A stretch of DNA of 64,000 bases from Candidula unifasciata (lineage: Eukaryota > Mollusca > Gastropoda > Stylommatophora > Geomitridae), in contig CAJHNH020004602.1 of the NCBI GenBank assembly GCA_905116865.2, positions 1,484,495 through 1,548,494 of the forward strand. The letters are read 5' to 3'. Positions 42,401-49,185 of the stretch are shown in pieces. Made by a program: the position numbers and the translations under genes. How positions within the stretch are numbered: position 1 is the stretch's first letter; the number at the start of each line of letters is the position of its first letter. The notes beneath the pieces are model-generated. The model made no database searches and was not told the DNA's origin. It saw only the letters and a list, made by a program, of their open reading frames with translations.

Positions 42401-44416
42401 CCTAATAACGGTCCCAAATTATTGAGGCCAAAAATATACCCTAACAGGGCCTCAGTCACATGTAAATTCTGGACATCCAGCGACTTAAATTCCCCACTTC
42501 TGGCGACTACCCCCACCGCCGAGAGTATCTCCCACACCGCTACGCGTGGCGAGGATTGGGGCTAAACTAGATGGCTGGGACTCACGAGCAAAAAAAATGA
42601 TGGAAGCTGCTGGAGATGTGGTAGCTGCTGATCGTGAATCCCAGCCATCTAGTTTAGCCCCATTCCATGCCGCGCGTAGCAGCGGGGGAGATACTCTCAG
42701 CGGTGGCGGAAGTTCGCAACTTATATGTGACTGAGGCCCTATTAGGGTAAATTTTCGTCCATAAAAATTTTATATGGTTATTCGGAAGATAGCCGACATA
42801 AAGTTGGAATAAGAACATTTCTTCTGGATTATACTGACAAAGAATGCCATGGTTCAGGCATCTAGTGAGAATGCACTAAGACCACTGCATATAAGAAAGA
42901 CTTTTTACAGTAGAACCTCTGGGAGAAAGGAAGGAGGAACACAAGATATGGATAAATAGTGCAAATGAAACCTGCAAAAAGCCACCTGAGAAGTGCAAGA
43001 CAAATACAGAAAACCACGACAACCTGGTATCCAGTGAGACAACAAAAGAAGAGGCTATTCTCCGAATAACGGTCCTAAATTATCTAGACCAAAAATATAC
43101 CCTAACAGGGCCTCAGTCACATGTCAATTGCGGACTTCTGGGGACTATACCGCCACCACCGAGAGTATCTCCCACGCCGCTACGCACGCCGTGGATTGGA
43201 GCCAAACTAGATGGCTGGGACTCACGAGCAAATAAAATGTAGGAAGCTGCAGGAGATGTGGTAGCTGCTGCTCGTGAGTCCCAGCCATCTAGTTTGGCCC
43301 CAATCCTCGTAGCTACGTGGGAGATACTCTCAGCCGTGGCGGAAGTTGGCGGAAGCTCCGCAATTTAAGTCGCCGAAAATCTGCAACATACATGTGACTG
43401 AGGCCCTGTTAGGGTATATTTTTTGCCTCGATAATTAGGGACCGTTACTGAAGTTATTCAGAGGATAGCCGAAGAAGAATATTGGGCTCTTCTTTAAATA
43501 ACGGTCGCTAGCTTGAAGGCGATGGCCACTTAGTCGGAGTTCACTCCCCTGGCTGCAGTGCAATTATGGAGTGGAAAAGTGGGAACGAAACAAATGAGAT
43601 AGTTACCTGTCATGCTAGGGTTAGGCTTAGGGTTTGAGTTAGGATTTGGGGTAGGGTTAGGGTTTGGGGTAGGGTTTGGGGTAGGGTTAGGGGTAGGGTT
43701 AGGGCTAGGGTTTGGGGTAGGGTTAGGGGTAGGGTTAGGGTTTGGGGTAGGATTAGGGTTAGGGTTAGGGTAGCACATCACGGAAACCACGCACGCTTAT
43801 CGGTCATTACGACATACAGATCCGCAGGTCTGACATCTACGGTCACTAAATCTTGCGTCGGAAGAACGCAGTCACTAATTTGAGTCGCAGCGCGTGGTCT
43901 ACGAGAGTCTTGCGTCGCAAGAACGCGGTCGCTAACCGCTGATGTCAGTCGCAGCGCGTGGTCTAGCTCTAGCAGCCATGTCGACCTCACTTTGTTCTTT
44001 TGTTTCGTGACTTGTCCACTCCGTATTTGCACTGCAGCCAGGGGAGTGAACTCCGACCAAGCGGCTGTCGCCTTGCAGCTAGCGACCGTTATTAAAGGAG
44101 AGCGAATATTGAAACGGGAAGATAATATTAAGCAAAAGGCACGGCTTTCATAATTTAATAATTATTACCACCTCTATTCTAATAAATTTTTGTTTTTAAA
44201 ACACACAATATACAGACCTGGATAACCGACGAGATAGACGCGAAAACCTTCTCTTGCAAAACTCAAGGCGTGATACTGCATCCGTGGGCTGCGTCCTATG
44301 TCGCCAAGAACAACAATGCAAACATTTCTAGGAGCCTTCACTAACAGATTCACCAGAATATACAACAATACGAACACAATCGGTGTGTAAAACAAGACAT
44401 CGAGGGAGAATGACAT
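21465..44416 (-). CDS. ALG1: ALG1, chitobiosyldiphosphodolichol beta-mannosyltransferase (13 exons)
   Basis: ALG1 transfers the first mannose from GDP-Man to GlcNAc2-PP-dolichol on the cytosolic face of the ER. Exons in coding order: 44416-44218, 41133-41053, 39114-39011, 37928-37780, 36005-35916, 34480-34370, 33223-33117, 31441-31403, 29692-29624, 29038-28928, 25101-24987, 24143-24068, 21704-21465. They sum to 1491 nt, 496 residues, with every phase matching. The start has A at -3 and is followed by a hydrophobic anchor (residues ~7-26). Visible family motifs: [15 protein letters not shown] (38-52), [15 protein letters not shown] (~153-160), [44 protein letters not shown], and the donor-site [16 protein letters not shown] (~365-380). 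All align with human ALG1. The C-terminus runs ~40 residues past the human end and is Lys/Asn/Gln-rich. Intron 7 uses a GC donor. Introns hold most of the window's repeats. No clear poly(A) signal was identified. Confidence 0.96.
21792..21936 (+). mobile_element. SINE-C, complete insertion with 12-bp TSD
   Basis: The 145-bp element is flanked by identical ATTCATGATATT at 21780-21791 and 21937-21948. It ends in ATTACCAGATTACCAG, an 8-bp unit repeated as a 3' tail. The 3' half (GGAGCGGAGCAAAGATGGGG, TGACCCGTTTGCTATGAAGC) matches 1-107 and 58082-58133. The 5' half has no recognised RNA parent. It sits just upstream of the last ALG1 exon. Confidence 0.85.
21949..22240 (-). pseudogene. Non-LTR retrotransposon remnant after RNase H
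   Basis: An open minus frame: [60 protein letters not shown]. The first segment looks like the end of an RNase H domain (NEQADRLA). A diverged copy lies at 9850-10215. The SINE-C at 21792-21936 sits at its 3' side. Confidence 0.7.
22798..22948 (+). repeat. Interspersed repeat family D
   Basis: Second copy of the ~150-bp repeat at 6450-6605, starting ATCTACCCAAAGTATTTCAG and ending near CATGATGCTGATCC. Confidence 0.8.
23161..23395. mobile_element. piggyBac-like MITE with TTAA duplication
   Basis: TTAA at 23157-23160 and 23396-23399 flank terminal inverted repeats CTCTTTCAGTCCCA and TGGGACACAAAGAG. The 235-bp interior has no coding capacity. TTAA targets and CCCTTTG-type ends are piggyBac traits. 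TTAACCCTTTTGCCCCAG at ~23051 looks like another end of this type without a visible partner. Confidence 0.7.
23478..23625 (+). repeat. 46-bp tandem repeat, about 3 copies
   Basis: A unit containing GATGAAATGGTGATCCCTAC and CATGACCTCGTGACCCTGAT, with the last copy diverged. Confidence 0.85.
24388..24492 (+). repeat. (GA)n-rich tract
   Basis: GA dinucleotides with interruptions, inside ALG1 intron 11. Confidence 0.9.
24640..24745 (+). mobile_element. SINE with Meta-domain-like core (family E)
   Basis: Core AAGCAATAGCAAACTACTGG, TAAACTTGCCTAGGAAAACC, ACAACAGCCAAAAATTGCTG, CTGCAACATCC. Same family as 3868-4110; the tRNA head is absent. Confidence 0.7.
25289..25364 (+). pseudogene. Inverted, decayed copy of ALG1 exon 12
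   Basis: These 76 bp on the plus strand repeat ALG1 exon 12 (minus 24143-24068), with preceding CCAG acceptor and following GTAAGC donor intact. Homology continues ~45 bp into the next intron (to ~25412). In the ALG1 frame a CAG codon has become TAG (GAGTTAGTTTAGCATGAG), plus two further changes, so it could not encode the segment. It lies in intron 10, inverted to the gene, so the transcript contains its antisense. Confidence 0.9.
25440..25763 (+). repeat. 35-bp satellite array, left part
   Basis: Unit: ACATATCACACACAGATCTA followed by GTCATGGCTCTATGT, in about nine near-identical copies. Interrupted at 25764 by a retrotransposon piece and resumed at 26537. Confidence 0.96.
25764..26536 (-). 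mobile_element. Non-LTR retrotransposon 3' fragment with RNase H
   Basis: The minus strand carries an RNase H domain with all four acidic residues visible: [21 protein letters not shown] and NERADRLA, plus PGHAGVDG. After an ~90-bp nested insertion the frame continues as [42 protein letters not shown]. The end is (CTAA)n on the minus strand, a usual non-LTR 3' tail. No RT is present, so this is 5' truncated. It splits the 35-bp satellite in ALG1 intron 10. Confidence 0.85.
25982..26071 (-). mobile_element. Ultra-short retroposon with TSD, copy 1
   Basis: Ninety bp flanked by GTGATGTGGATTC at 25969-25981 and 26072-26084. On the minus strand it runs from CAGATAGAGACG-like 5' sequence (here CTGATAGAGACGTCTGGCGA) through CTACACCCCAAGGTAGAAGA to a tail of AAGT repeats. 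The second copy, 54283-54367, has its own duplication. It is nested inside the RNase H fragment. Confidence 0.88.
26537..28320 (+). repeat. 35-bp satellite array, main part
   Basis: About fifty head-to-tail copies of the same unit as 25440-25763. Variation is limited mostly to TATCAC/TATTAC and GTACAT/GTACTT. There are no unique spacers. Each unit carries AGATCT. It lies in ALG1 intron 10. Confidence 0.97.
28387..28654 (+). mobile_element. SINE-A, tRNA-derived, intact with 14-bp TSD
   Basis: The 268-bp insertion is flanked by identical TATATATCACTATC at 28373-28386 and 28655-28668. The head is tRNA-like with box A near GGCCGAGCGGCTC and box B GGGTTCGCTCCC. The body includes GTACCGGGTGCAGTCCCGGG and TGATTGGTCTATAAAAATAT. 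The end is GGGTCCTTTACTTACATTAC. Diverged relatives: 28765-28875, 32855-33035, 38790-39000, 50515-50600 (+) and 58635-58925 (-). Confidence 0.92.
28765..28875 (+). mobile_element. SINE-A 3' fragment
   Basis: GTATCATGTAATGTCCTGGG, GGTGTGATGCTGACTTCA and GCTGGTCTATAAAAATATGA match the body of the intact SINE-A just to the left. Confidence 0.7.
29210..29460 (-). mobile_element. SINE-B1 family copy
   Basis: Begins on plus with TCTTCTCCTTCTCTTCTTCTT, then CAGCTGTAAACTCCAGC, TTATTCCAGAACTTGAATG, CAGGCAGATGCACTCCGACT and TCTTATGACATGCTTGTTGG. The outer head is missing. Confidence 0.75.
29855..30120 (+). repeat. 22-bp minisatellite, left block
   Basis: About eleven copies of TCTTTGTCAGAATCTAGAAG-type units (TAGAAGTATC/TAGAGGTATC variants) in ALG1 intron 8. 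Confidence 0.92.
30275..30615 (+). repeat. 22-bp minisatellite, right block
   Basis: The same unit as 29855-30120, about fifteen copies, separated from it by ~150 bp of unique sequence. More variable than the left block. Confidence 0.92.
31510..31645 (-). mobile_element. SINE-B2 fragment
   Basis: Plus strand shows GCTGTGACATTTGCATCTTT, AATTTCAGCAAATCCTTAAG and AAGAAGCAGTGGGTCTATTC, the shared head joined to the B2 body, diverged. Confidence 0.6.
31655..31880 (-). pseudogene. Non-LTR retrotransposon C-terminal remnant
   Basis: On the minus strand this resembles the region at 40420-40600 ([24 protein letters not shown]). Plus-strand words TTGCACCATTATAAGTCACA and CTATCCTGTGCAATTACTTT recur at 59875-60000. 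It is non-coding. Confidence 0.65.
31990..32225 (-). mobile_element. SINE-B2 family copy
   Basis: Plus strand: TTCTTCTTCTTCTGTGTTCC, AAAAGGGTGGATGGTTTACA, GCTAGGCTGCGATATCTGTG, a G/GT-rich interruption, then head GAGTCTATTCCCCCTTC. The 210-codon frame over it is not a gene. Confidence 0.75.
32855..33035 (+). mobile_element. SINE-A 3' fragment
   Basis: GGTACTAGGTAATGTCCTGG, GCCTGATGCTGACTACATGA and CAATTGGTCTATAAAAATAT, ending in AACAGGGTCTTTCATTTTTT. It ends ~80 bp before ALG1 exon 7. Confidence 0.7.
33496..33784 (-). mobile_element. SINE-B1, complete insertion with 10-bp TSD
   Basis: ACTCTGATAT at 33486-33495 and 33785-33794 flank a 289-bp copy running on plus from TTCTTCTTCATCTTCTTCAT to CCCCGGAACCCACACGAGGA. 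The right TSD runs into a TA tract. Confidence 0.82.
34105..34320 (+). mobile_element. tRNA-Leu-like SINE
   Basis: A tRNA-like head with box A CTGGCCGAACAGTTAAG and box B GGTTCAAATCC about 60 bp apart, a leucine-type spacing. The body is short with a C-run and ends near 34320. It cannot fold as a full tRNA. A related copy lies at 55825-55985. Confidence 0.65.
34745..34900 (-). mobile_element. SINE-B2 fragment
   Basis: Plus strand: CCCTCAAAGGGTAGTTGGCA, TGTGCTGTGGTTTACTGCTA, GGCTGTGACATCTGTGC, TGATTTCAGCAAACTGCTTA. Confidence 0.7.
34900..35900. other. ALG1 intron 5, no gene seen
   Basis: AT-rich unique sequence with a T-run at 35395-35416. No exon or recognisable repeat was supported apart from possible retrotransposon-like words near 35590-35760. 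Confidence 0.5.
36486..37215 (-). pseudogene. Non-LTR retrotransposon, reverse transcriptase C-terminus
   Basis: Two minus frames in order: [53 protein letters not shown], then [35 protein letters not shown]. This is the thumb and C-terminal region of a non-LTR ORF2. A frameshift separates the two parts. It is one of the better preserved retroelement pieces here and lies in ALG1 intron 4. Confidence 0.85.
37330..37545 (+). mobile_element. SINE-B2 family copy
   Basis: Sense copy: head TTGTGTGGGTTCTGGGGCCC, ACTGCCTCCCTAACAAAG, then the B2 body GGGTTGGGCCAAAAGGCAGA and TTGCATCCTAGCTGCCCTTT, ending GAAAGAAAAAGAAG. This copy shows the head and B2 body joined. Confidence 0.82.
38790..39000 (+). 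mobile_element. SINE-A fragment
   Basis: TTCAAAAACAGATCCAGGCT, TTAGCTGGGAAGTAAAGGTA, GTTGTTGACCACATCCCCCA and CCAACTGGTCTCTAACATCG match the SINE-A body. It ends ~10 bp from ALG1 exon 3. Confidence 0.7.
39195..40630 (+). pseudogene. Non-LTR retrotransposon, decayed reverse transcriptase
   Basis: Recognisable pieces in order, across frameshifts and stops: [32 protein letters not shown] (the FADD catalytic motif), [28 protein letters not shown], and [20 protein letters not shown]. The AT-rich stop-laden frames show long decay. It lies in ALG1 intron 2, next to the SPIN-like element. Confidence 0.88.
40638..40834. mobile_element. SPIN-like non-autonomous hAT element
   Basis: The 197-bp element has terminal inverted repeats CAGTGGTTCTTATCC and GGTTGAGAAATGCTG, and near-identical 8-bp flanks TACTATAC (40630-40637) and TACTATAT (40835-40842), the hAT signature. 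Internal words CCCTTTAATACAGTTACTCA, AGTGACCCCCAACCATAACA, TTGCTACTTCATAACTTCAG, CCTATGGTCTTAGG and GGGTCGCGACCCACAGG follow, in order, the SPIN non-autonomous consensus known from tetrapods as I remember it. No transposase is present. It lies in ALG1 intron 2. Confidence 0.9.
41265..41540 (-). mobile_element. SINE-B1 family copy
   Basis: Plus strand: TCTTCTTCCTCTTTGCG, AGCTGTAAACTCCAGCGG, TCCTGTTCCAGAAACTGAG, CCTTGCCTCTCAGGCAGATG, TTGGGCCCCTGAACCCAC. It lacks part of the central body. Confidence 0.78.
41728..42017 (+). mobile_element. SINE-B1, complete insertion with 13-bp TSD
   Basis: ATTAGACATATTC at 41715-41727 and 42018-42030 flank a 290-bp sense copy. It starts with a C-run and CCGTGTGGGTTCCGGGGCCC and ends in an A-run and GAAGAAG. 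It is very similar to 54630-54926, so both look recent. The word GTGGGTTCCGGGGCC near the 5' end is only loosely like a Pol III box B. Confidence 0.9.
42392..42794. mobile_element. Foldback element 1 (long inverted repeats)
   Basis: Ends GGCTATCTTCC and GGAAGATAGCC, with GACATAAAGTTG directly repeated at 42380-42391 and 42795-42806. The arms are almost the whole element: CCTCAGTCACATG/CATGTGACTGAGG-type pairs and GCTAAACTAGATGGCTGGGA with its complement enclose a ~60-nt loop. No protein is encoded. Confidence 0.88.
43053..43470. mobile_element. Foldback element 2 (same family as 42392-42794)
   Basis: Ends GGCTATTCTCC and GGATAGCC. It shares the ATACCCTAACAGGGCCTCAG arm, the CCACCGCCGAGAG-type segment and the CCAGCCATCTAGTTT palindrome with element 1, diverged by a few percent to tens of percent by eye. 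The flanks are GAAGAAG-like, so no duplication can be trusted. Confidence 0.85.
43478..44110. mobile_element. Foldback element 3 carrying telomere-like repeats
   Basis: About 90-bp inverted arms: AATAACGGTCGCTAGCTTGA, then GTCGGAGTTCACTCCCCTGG, CTGCAGTGCAA at the left, matched by the complement at 44030-44105. The arms share AATAACGGTC with elements 1 and 2. The interior holds the telomere-like tract (43613-43775) and an internal duplication with GCAGCGCGTGGTCTA twice. No transposase was seen. Confidence 0.85.
43613..43775 (+). repeat. Interstitial telomere-like repeat
   Basis: Mixed TTAGGG, TTTGGGG and TAGGGG hexamer/heptamer variants, for example TAGGGTTAGGGTTTGGGG. The metazoan telomere unit TTAGGG is present but irregular. 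The complementary frame gives PNPTPNPNP peptides that are not a gene. Confidence 0.9.
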
Positions 44417-45850
44417 TTTGTAAAATGTCCAGAATCTCTCACGAAATAAACGCAACTGTCCAAAGCCAACAAATAAAGATATATAACAGCTACAATAACT
44501 GCCAGCTGACGTTTGTCTCAGATCTGCTGTAAACAGAGCACCAAACTTAATCTCTGTTGCAGGAGAGTTAGCAAATAGAACAATGCGCTCAGTCATAAAT
44601 GGTTACAGACGTATAGATGCTGATCGCCAATTCGCTGTTAATTAACAGACGCAGTGTCACTGAACTTGGAGCTCGACTATATTATAAGCATAAGTGGTCC
44701 TTCTCCATCAGTATATACTGAAGTATGTGTGTGCGTACTAACTGCGTACCACGCATTCAGGTTTGACCCGCATCTTACCCTTTTCTCCGTGATAAAATAC
44801 TATGTTAGTAGCAATGTGAAAGTTCCAGTTTGTGTTCCTGTTATGTTCTTTCAGTTCGTCGATGAAGGAGAACAGAGGCAGACACCCCCACCCCCTCCCT
44901 CCACACACACAACGGATGAAAAGAAAACTACTGTTTGCGAAGGGGATATTGAAAATAATTATGGGGAGAGACGTGTTTTTAAGAGAACAAGATAGCTATG
45001 ACTGCCATGCGTTAAGTCGTCACTGGGCATTTCATACGGAAAGCAGTTAACATTTACTGGCAAATGGTACATAAATCAGGCGCGCCGCTAACAAAAAAAA
45101 ATATTAAGGGTGGGGCGAGGCCTCAGCCAAAGTCAAAAAAAAGGAAGGGGCTCGAGGGCCCCACATCCCCTTCCACCAACAAATAAGACAAAATTCCGGG
45201 CTTAGTCCCCCCTCACCACCTAGGCACACACAACAAATGGTTAGAGAACTGAGTACTTGGCCCTCTTCAGTCCTCAATAAATTAAGAAAACATACAGAAG
45301 CTGGACCTAAGTCTCACCCCCTTCCCGCTTTCATGCCATCCTCACTACCTTGCACTTTTTCTAGGCAAATAATTAGTTAGCTCTAACATAAATCACAGGT
45401 CTCCATCCATGTTGTAATCGCAGTCATTTTCGATTGTATTAGATGTTAAGTTTATCTGTTATATGACTTTGTCTTTTATGAACACTGAACAACTTGTTTA
45501 AATGTCAACCCTTCGGACTTTGCTCCGTCTAAAGACAATTGCTCTGATACATAAACCAGGTATCACCACAACCTGCACTGAGCACTTACTTGTGTTTAGA
45601 TATATAACAGCCGGAGAGATCTGTTCTATTAAATCTGGTCTGCTATATGTGTTTCAGTTTTTTAAAGCCGAACAGTTAATAGTAAATCAGCTGAAATTTC
45701 CAGCTGTTTAGAAGATTCGGCATATACCATTTTAAGAGCTTTTAGTAAAGCAATTATTTCTTCAGTAAAAAATGTGTCAGTTATCAAAGCCTCCTCTTAC
45801 ATTAAAAGCAAAAACATAAATAATGTCCACAGATCAAATTGGCTGTCATC
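44417..45850. other. ALG1 5' flank and intergenic region
   Basis: Upstream of the ALG1 start codon. The frame extends 60 codons upstream of the chosen Met, but that stretch does not look like a family N-terminus and is more likely 5' UTR. No TATA box was convincing. An A-rich, G+C-mixed stretch at 45060-45250 has no recognisable content. Confidence 0.5.
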
Positions 45851-46310
45851 CAGAATTAAAAACAAATGATAACGAAATTGAAAATGTCGCAAACTTTGAA
45901 TATCTAAGCTCAATAATAAATAGCATTGGAGACTGTTCGACGGAAGTCACAAGAAGGATGATAATAGCAATACAGAGAATTAACAGCATTTAGTCTATAG
46001 TTAAACAGCAGTAAGGAAGATTGACTAATAACTAGCATCTTGTCTCGAAAGCTGAAATATTTTGGTCATGTCAAGCACGAGGGCAGAATGAAAACAAAAA
46101 TAACAGCAGAAGGCGTGGTACCAGGAAGGTGGAAAGGAGGAAGGGGGGGGGGGGGCAGAGGTCGACCAACACGCAGGTGGGCACATGATACAAGTGAGCT
46201 CCTTCAATATGAAAGTGTACGGGGCGGAAGAGCTGACGAGAGACCCAGTTTCTTTCGGGCAGACGTTATAACACCTACGTTCTACAAAGTACCTGCTAAC
46301 CGCTGATAAT
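45850..46310 (+). pseudogene. Non-LTR retrotransposon C-terminal remnant
   Basis: Plus strand: NEIENVANFEYLSSIINS, GDCSTEVTRRMI, AIQRINSI, then after a deletion KYFGHVKHEG, GRPTRRWAHDTSELL. It matches the C-terminal third of mollusc non-LTR ORF2 proteins with an internal deletion. The 63000-63290 stretch is a relative. Confidence 0.8.
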
Positions 46311-46470
46311 GTAGTGTTTCTTTAGCTTCCTTTGTGGAATGTATAACTTGTTTTCTCCTTAGGACACGTCTGTGTAAATGGGAAAGCTATCTTGTATTTT
46401 TTTTTTTTTTTTTGATTCCATAACCACACCTTTTAACAACTTAGGGCATGATTCTTTAATGAAAAAAAAT

Positions 46471-46552
46471 CGTCGTCGGCAGGATTCGAACCTGCGCGGG
46501 AAGATCCCAATAGATTTCTAGTCTATCGCCTTAACCACTCGGCCACGACGAC
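46471..46552 (-). tRNA. tRNA-Ser(AGA): tRNA-Ser(AGA), copy 1
   Basis: An 82-nt cloverleaf on the minus strand. It has a 7-bp acceptor stem (GTCGTCG/CGACGAC) with G discriminator, box A TGGCCGAGTGG, anticodon loop CTAGAAA (anticodon AGA at plus 46517-46519), a long type-II variable arm typical of serine tRNAs, and box B GGTTCGAATCC. There is no intron and no encoded CCA. A run of eight T on the minus strand follows within 2 nt, a Pol III terminator. It matches eukaryotic tRNA-Ser(AGA) closely, apart from compensated acceptor-stem bases. Confidence 0.96.
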
Positions 46553-46670
46553 CTGATGGTGGAAGTTCTGATGTATTTACCTACCTCGACTTTTTAATAA
46601 GTAAAATGCTGTTCTTTCCTTGTTTTTTGCTCAAGATCCGTCTGTGTAAATGATAAAGCTATCTTTTATG

Positions 46671-47940
46671 TTATGTTATTACAATCGACGTCACTGCACA
46701 TTGGTTATTTCTCCTATGAAGTAGCAACTCCAAGATACTTTTACTAATTGTTCTCATGAGAAGCTGGTTATATTGTCTCCTATCTCGGCTTCGAAGACGG
46801 CATAGACGTGCTTCAACATGCTTTACTACCATGTCACGCAATCGTGTTGGTATCATGGATTCCTCATTATCCACCAGTCCAGTCCGTACAGCACTGACGA
46901 TATCTGCTCTGTACATTGTTTCTTCCCACATGCGTTGGTGGATTGCTCGCCAGTTGGCCCGCTCGCTCATTACCCTTTACGTCCGCATAACCAGGTGTGT
47001 AGATCCAGGTGAGGGAGGGTAAGTGCGATTGTCGAATGCTTTCTGCCCATTTAGAGCGCATATTGCTTGCTATCTTCTGCAGCATGTTCATGGAGGATAC
47101 AATAACTGCCTGTGTGGCGGTTTGCTCGAATATACATGCTAGTGCTCTAGAAGCAGCGGCTATCTCCATGGTCATGCTTGACGTGTTTGTCTGGTAAGCG
47201 CCCCTGTCCTCTTGTATCCCCCCCCCCCATTCTTTGCCATGTGTAAGTCCATGCTGAACTTGATCCGCCCTTCACGGATCCAACTGTGTAGAAGATAATA
47301 TCTTCTGGGTCTGAATGCTGATCTATCAGTGCCCCTACCTCTGTGTCTACGGTCGCGGGAAACTGATCCTTGCAGTAGCTTCCGAGTGTGATAATAACTA
47401 GGGCTGTATAGTAGAATAGTAGACCGAATGACTATTCGGTATTCGGCCGAATAGTTGCGGTCAGGCCGAATACGAATAGTGGTTACCTTACATTCATTTC
47501 TGCATACACTGCGATGGACTGAAATAATTCTCCCATTAACACAATAGTTGCTGTTGCCTAATACAACATTGTTCTGCCTAGGTCTACGCGTTGTGCACCG
47601 GCGAATCCTTGTGTACACATTAAAAAGCACCGGCGACACAGAGATGCCCATGCACCACATCAAAGCCACACTAGATTGTTTTTTTCGAATAGTGCTGCTG
47701 CGATCCAGTTGACCCATTTTTGTTTCTATGTACATATCTAACAGCAGTATGATAAGCATTTTGTATCGGACGCTGTCGTACGCATCCTCTAAGTCAGTAG
47801 CGGCTGCAGCCATTTCCATTTCCACCAGGAAACCCTCGTATGTGTCGTTGTCAAATACTGCAGCATTACACCATGTATCTCTTCCTGGTCGGTAACCACA
47901 TAGAGTAGAAGGGAATAGACCACCCGACTGCAATGTTTGG
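46671..47940 (-). pseudogene. Non-LTR retrotransposon, degenerate RT and RNase H
   Basis: Minus order: RT pieces ATDLEDAYDSVRYKML (catalytic motif A) and GISVSPVLFNVYT (the 'SPxLFN' motif), then RNase H pieces TMEIAAASRALA, VSSMNMLQKIAS, IYTPGYADVKGNERAGQLA, then a C-terminal region with RLRSRDRRQYNQLL. In RNase H the usual PGH is PGY and ERAD is ERAG, so it is inactive. It lies between the two tRNA-Ser genes. Confidence 0.85.
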
Positions 47941-48187
47941 GTTTACGTTTTAGCCACGATTTTGTCCTTGAGTTTTCCTTATGTTCTGGAGTGTGATGAT
48001 TCTGTAGCCATTTATTCTCGCGTGGTCTTTCCCTGGCTTAAGAACGGGTCTGAGGTAGCTTTGGAGCCAGTCATCAGGCTTTTCATTTTGCTTAGGGAGT
48101 TTGAATGGATTCAATAACCACATCGTTTAACAACTAAGGGCATGATTCTTTACTAAAAAAAAAAAATCATAAAAAAAAAAAAAATAG

Positions 48188-48269
48188 CGTCGTCGGCAGG
48201 ATTCGAACCTGCGCGGGAAGATCCCAATAGATTTCTAGTCTATCGCCTTAACCACTCGGCCACGACGAC
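48188..48269 (-). tRNA. tRNA-Ser(AGA): tRNA-Ser(AGA), copy 2
   Basis: Identical to the copy at 46471-46552 over its 82 nt as far as I can see, with anticodon AGA at plus 48234-48236. Its 3' flank (plus 48121-48160) also resembles that of copy 1 (plus 46433-46469), so the two arose by duplication of a unit larger than the gene. A long T-run follows on the minus strand. About 1.6 kb separates the copies, most of it a decayed retrotransposon. Confidence 0.96.
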
Positions 48270-49000
48270 TTACAGATAGAGTGTCATAGTGTATTTACTG
48301 ACCCCTGTCTGTCAGTAAGTAAATTTTAGGTTGAAACATAAACAAACAGAAGTAAAAACCACTGCCCACTGAAGCATTACTCCATTACTTATAAATTCTT
48401 GAGTCGATTGTGGTAAAAACCTATATAATATAGGGTATCTGTCAGACATACCAAAATGTACAATTTTCAGTTATAGTCTCAAATAGGTACCAGGTGCTGC
48501 AACCGTTATGTTATCTGAGGAGGTGAGCACTGGAGTCACTGAGAACAGACCAAATGACTTTGGAATTAATCTTTGGTAAAAATGGTGGTCATACACTTAT
48601 TTTACTTATTTGGCCAGTAACGTCAGTATAGACAAAGATAGAGGGCTTTTTTTTGGGGGGGGGGGGGGGGGGGGGCTAACACTGATAGAGATATTAAAAT
48701 ATGAATACAAAAGACAAGAGAAAATTTACGGCACAGGCAAATTTTTGGAAATCAAAGGTAATTTTAACACTAATACTAAACTTCGAATGTCTAATGTCAA
48801 ATCAGTCCTGCTGTGTGGAGCGGAACAATAGAGAATAACTAGAACAGTAAAGATTACCAGAATTGTCAGTAACTAATAAACTTTAACTGCAACCAGCATG
48901 AAATGGAACCATCTGACAATTGTTTGGTAGGACACTACTACACTAGGCTTTGAAACTGAAACAAAATCGCACTTTTTTTGTAGTTAACTCTAAAATATTT

Positions 49001-49185
49001 GGTTCTTTCCTGTTAAGCGACCACTTCGCGCGAGATTTAGGGAAATCCTTCAGTGTAGGTAGGGGATTAGGGTTGTGGTTAGTAGTAGCTAACATTAACC
49101 CCACCCCCCCCCCCCTCTCCCCATGTCCTACACTATGGGATTTCCCTCAATCTCGCGTAATGTGGTTGCTTAACATAAAAGAACC
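49001..49185. mobile_element. Hairpin MITE
   Basis: Arms GGTTCTTTCCTGTTAAGCGA...GAGATT..GGGAAATCC and its complement (GGGATTTCCCTCAATCTCGC, GCTTAACATAAAAGAACC) enclose a G/C-run loop. About 185 bp, no coding. It lies ~400 bp upstream of the ANKRD54 start codon. Confidence 0.8.

Noticed and set aside
43530..43790. Minus frame rich in Asn-Pro and Thr-Pro
   Set aside because: It is the translation of the telomere-like repeat.
44417..44596. Longer ALG1 N-terminus starting at 44596
   Set aside because: The extra 60 residues are unlike any ALG1 N-terminus, while the Met at 44416 is followed directly by the membrane anchor and has A at -3.
49001..49185. Promoter or CpG island of ANKRD54
   Set aside because: The GC-rich signal here is the arm sequence of a hairpin MITE; no core promoter motif was seen.
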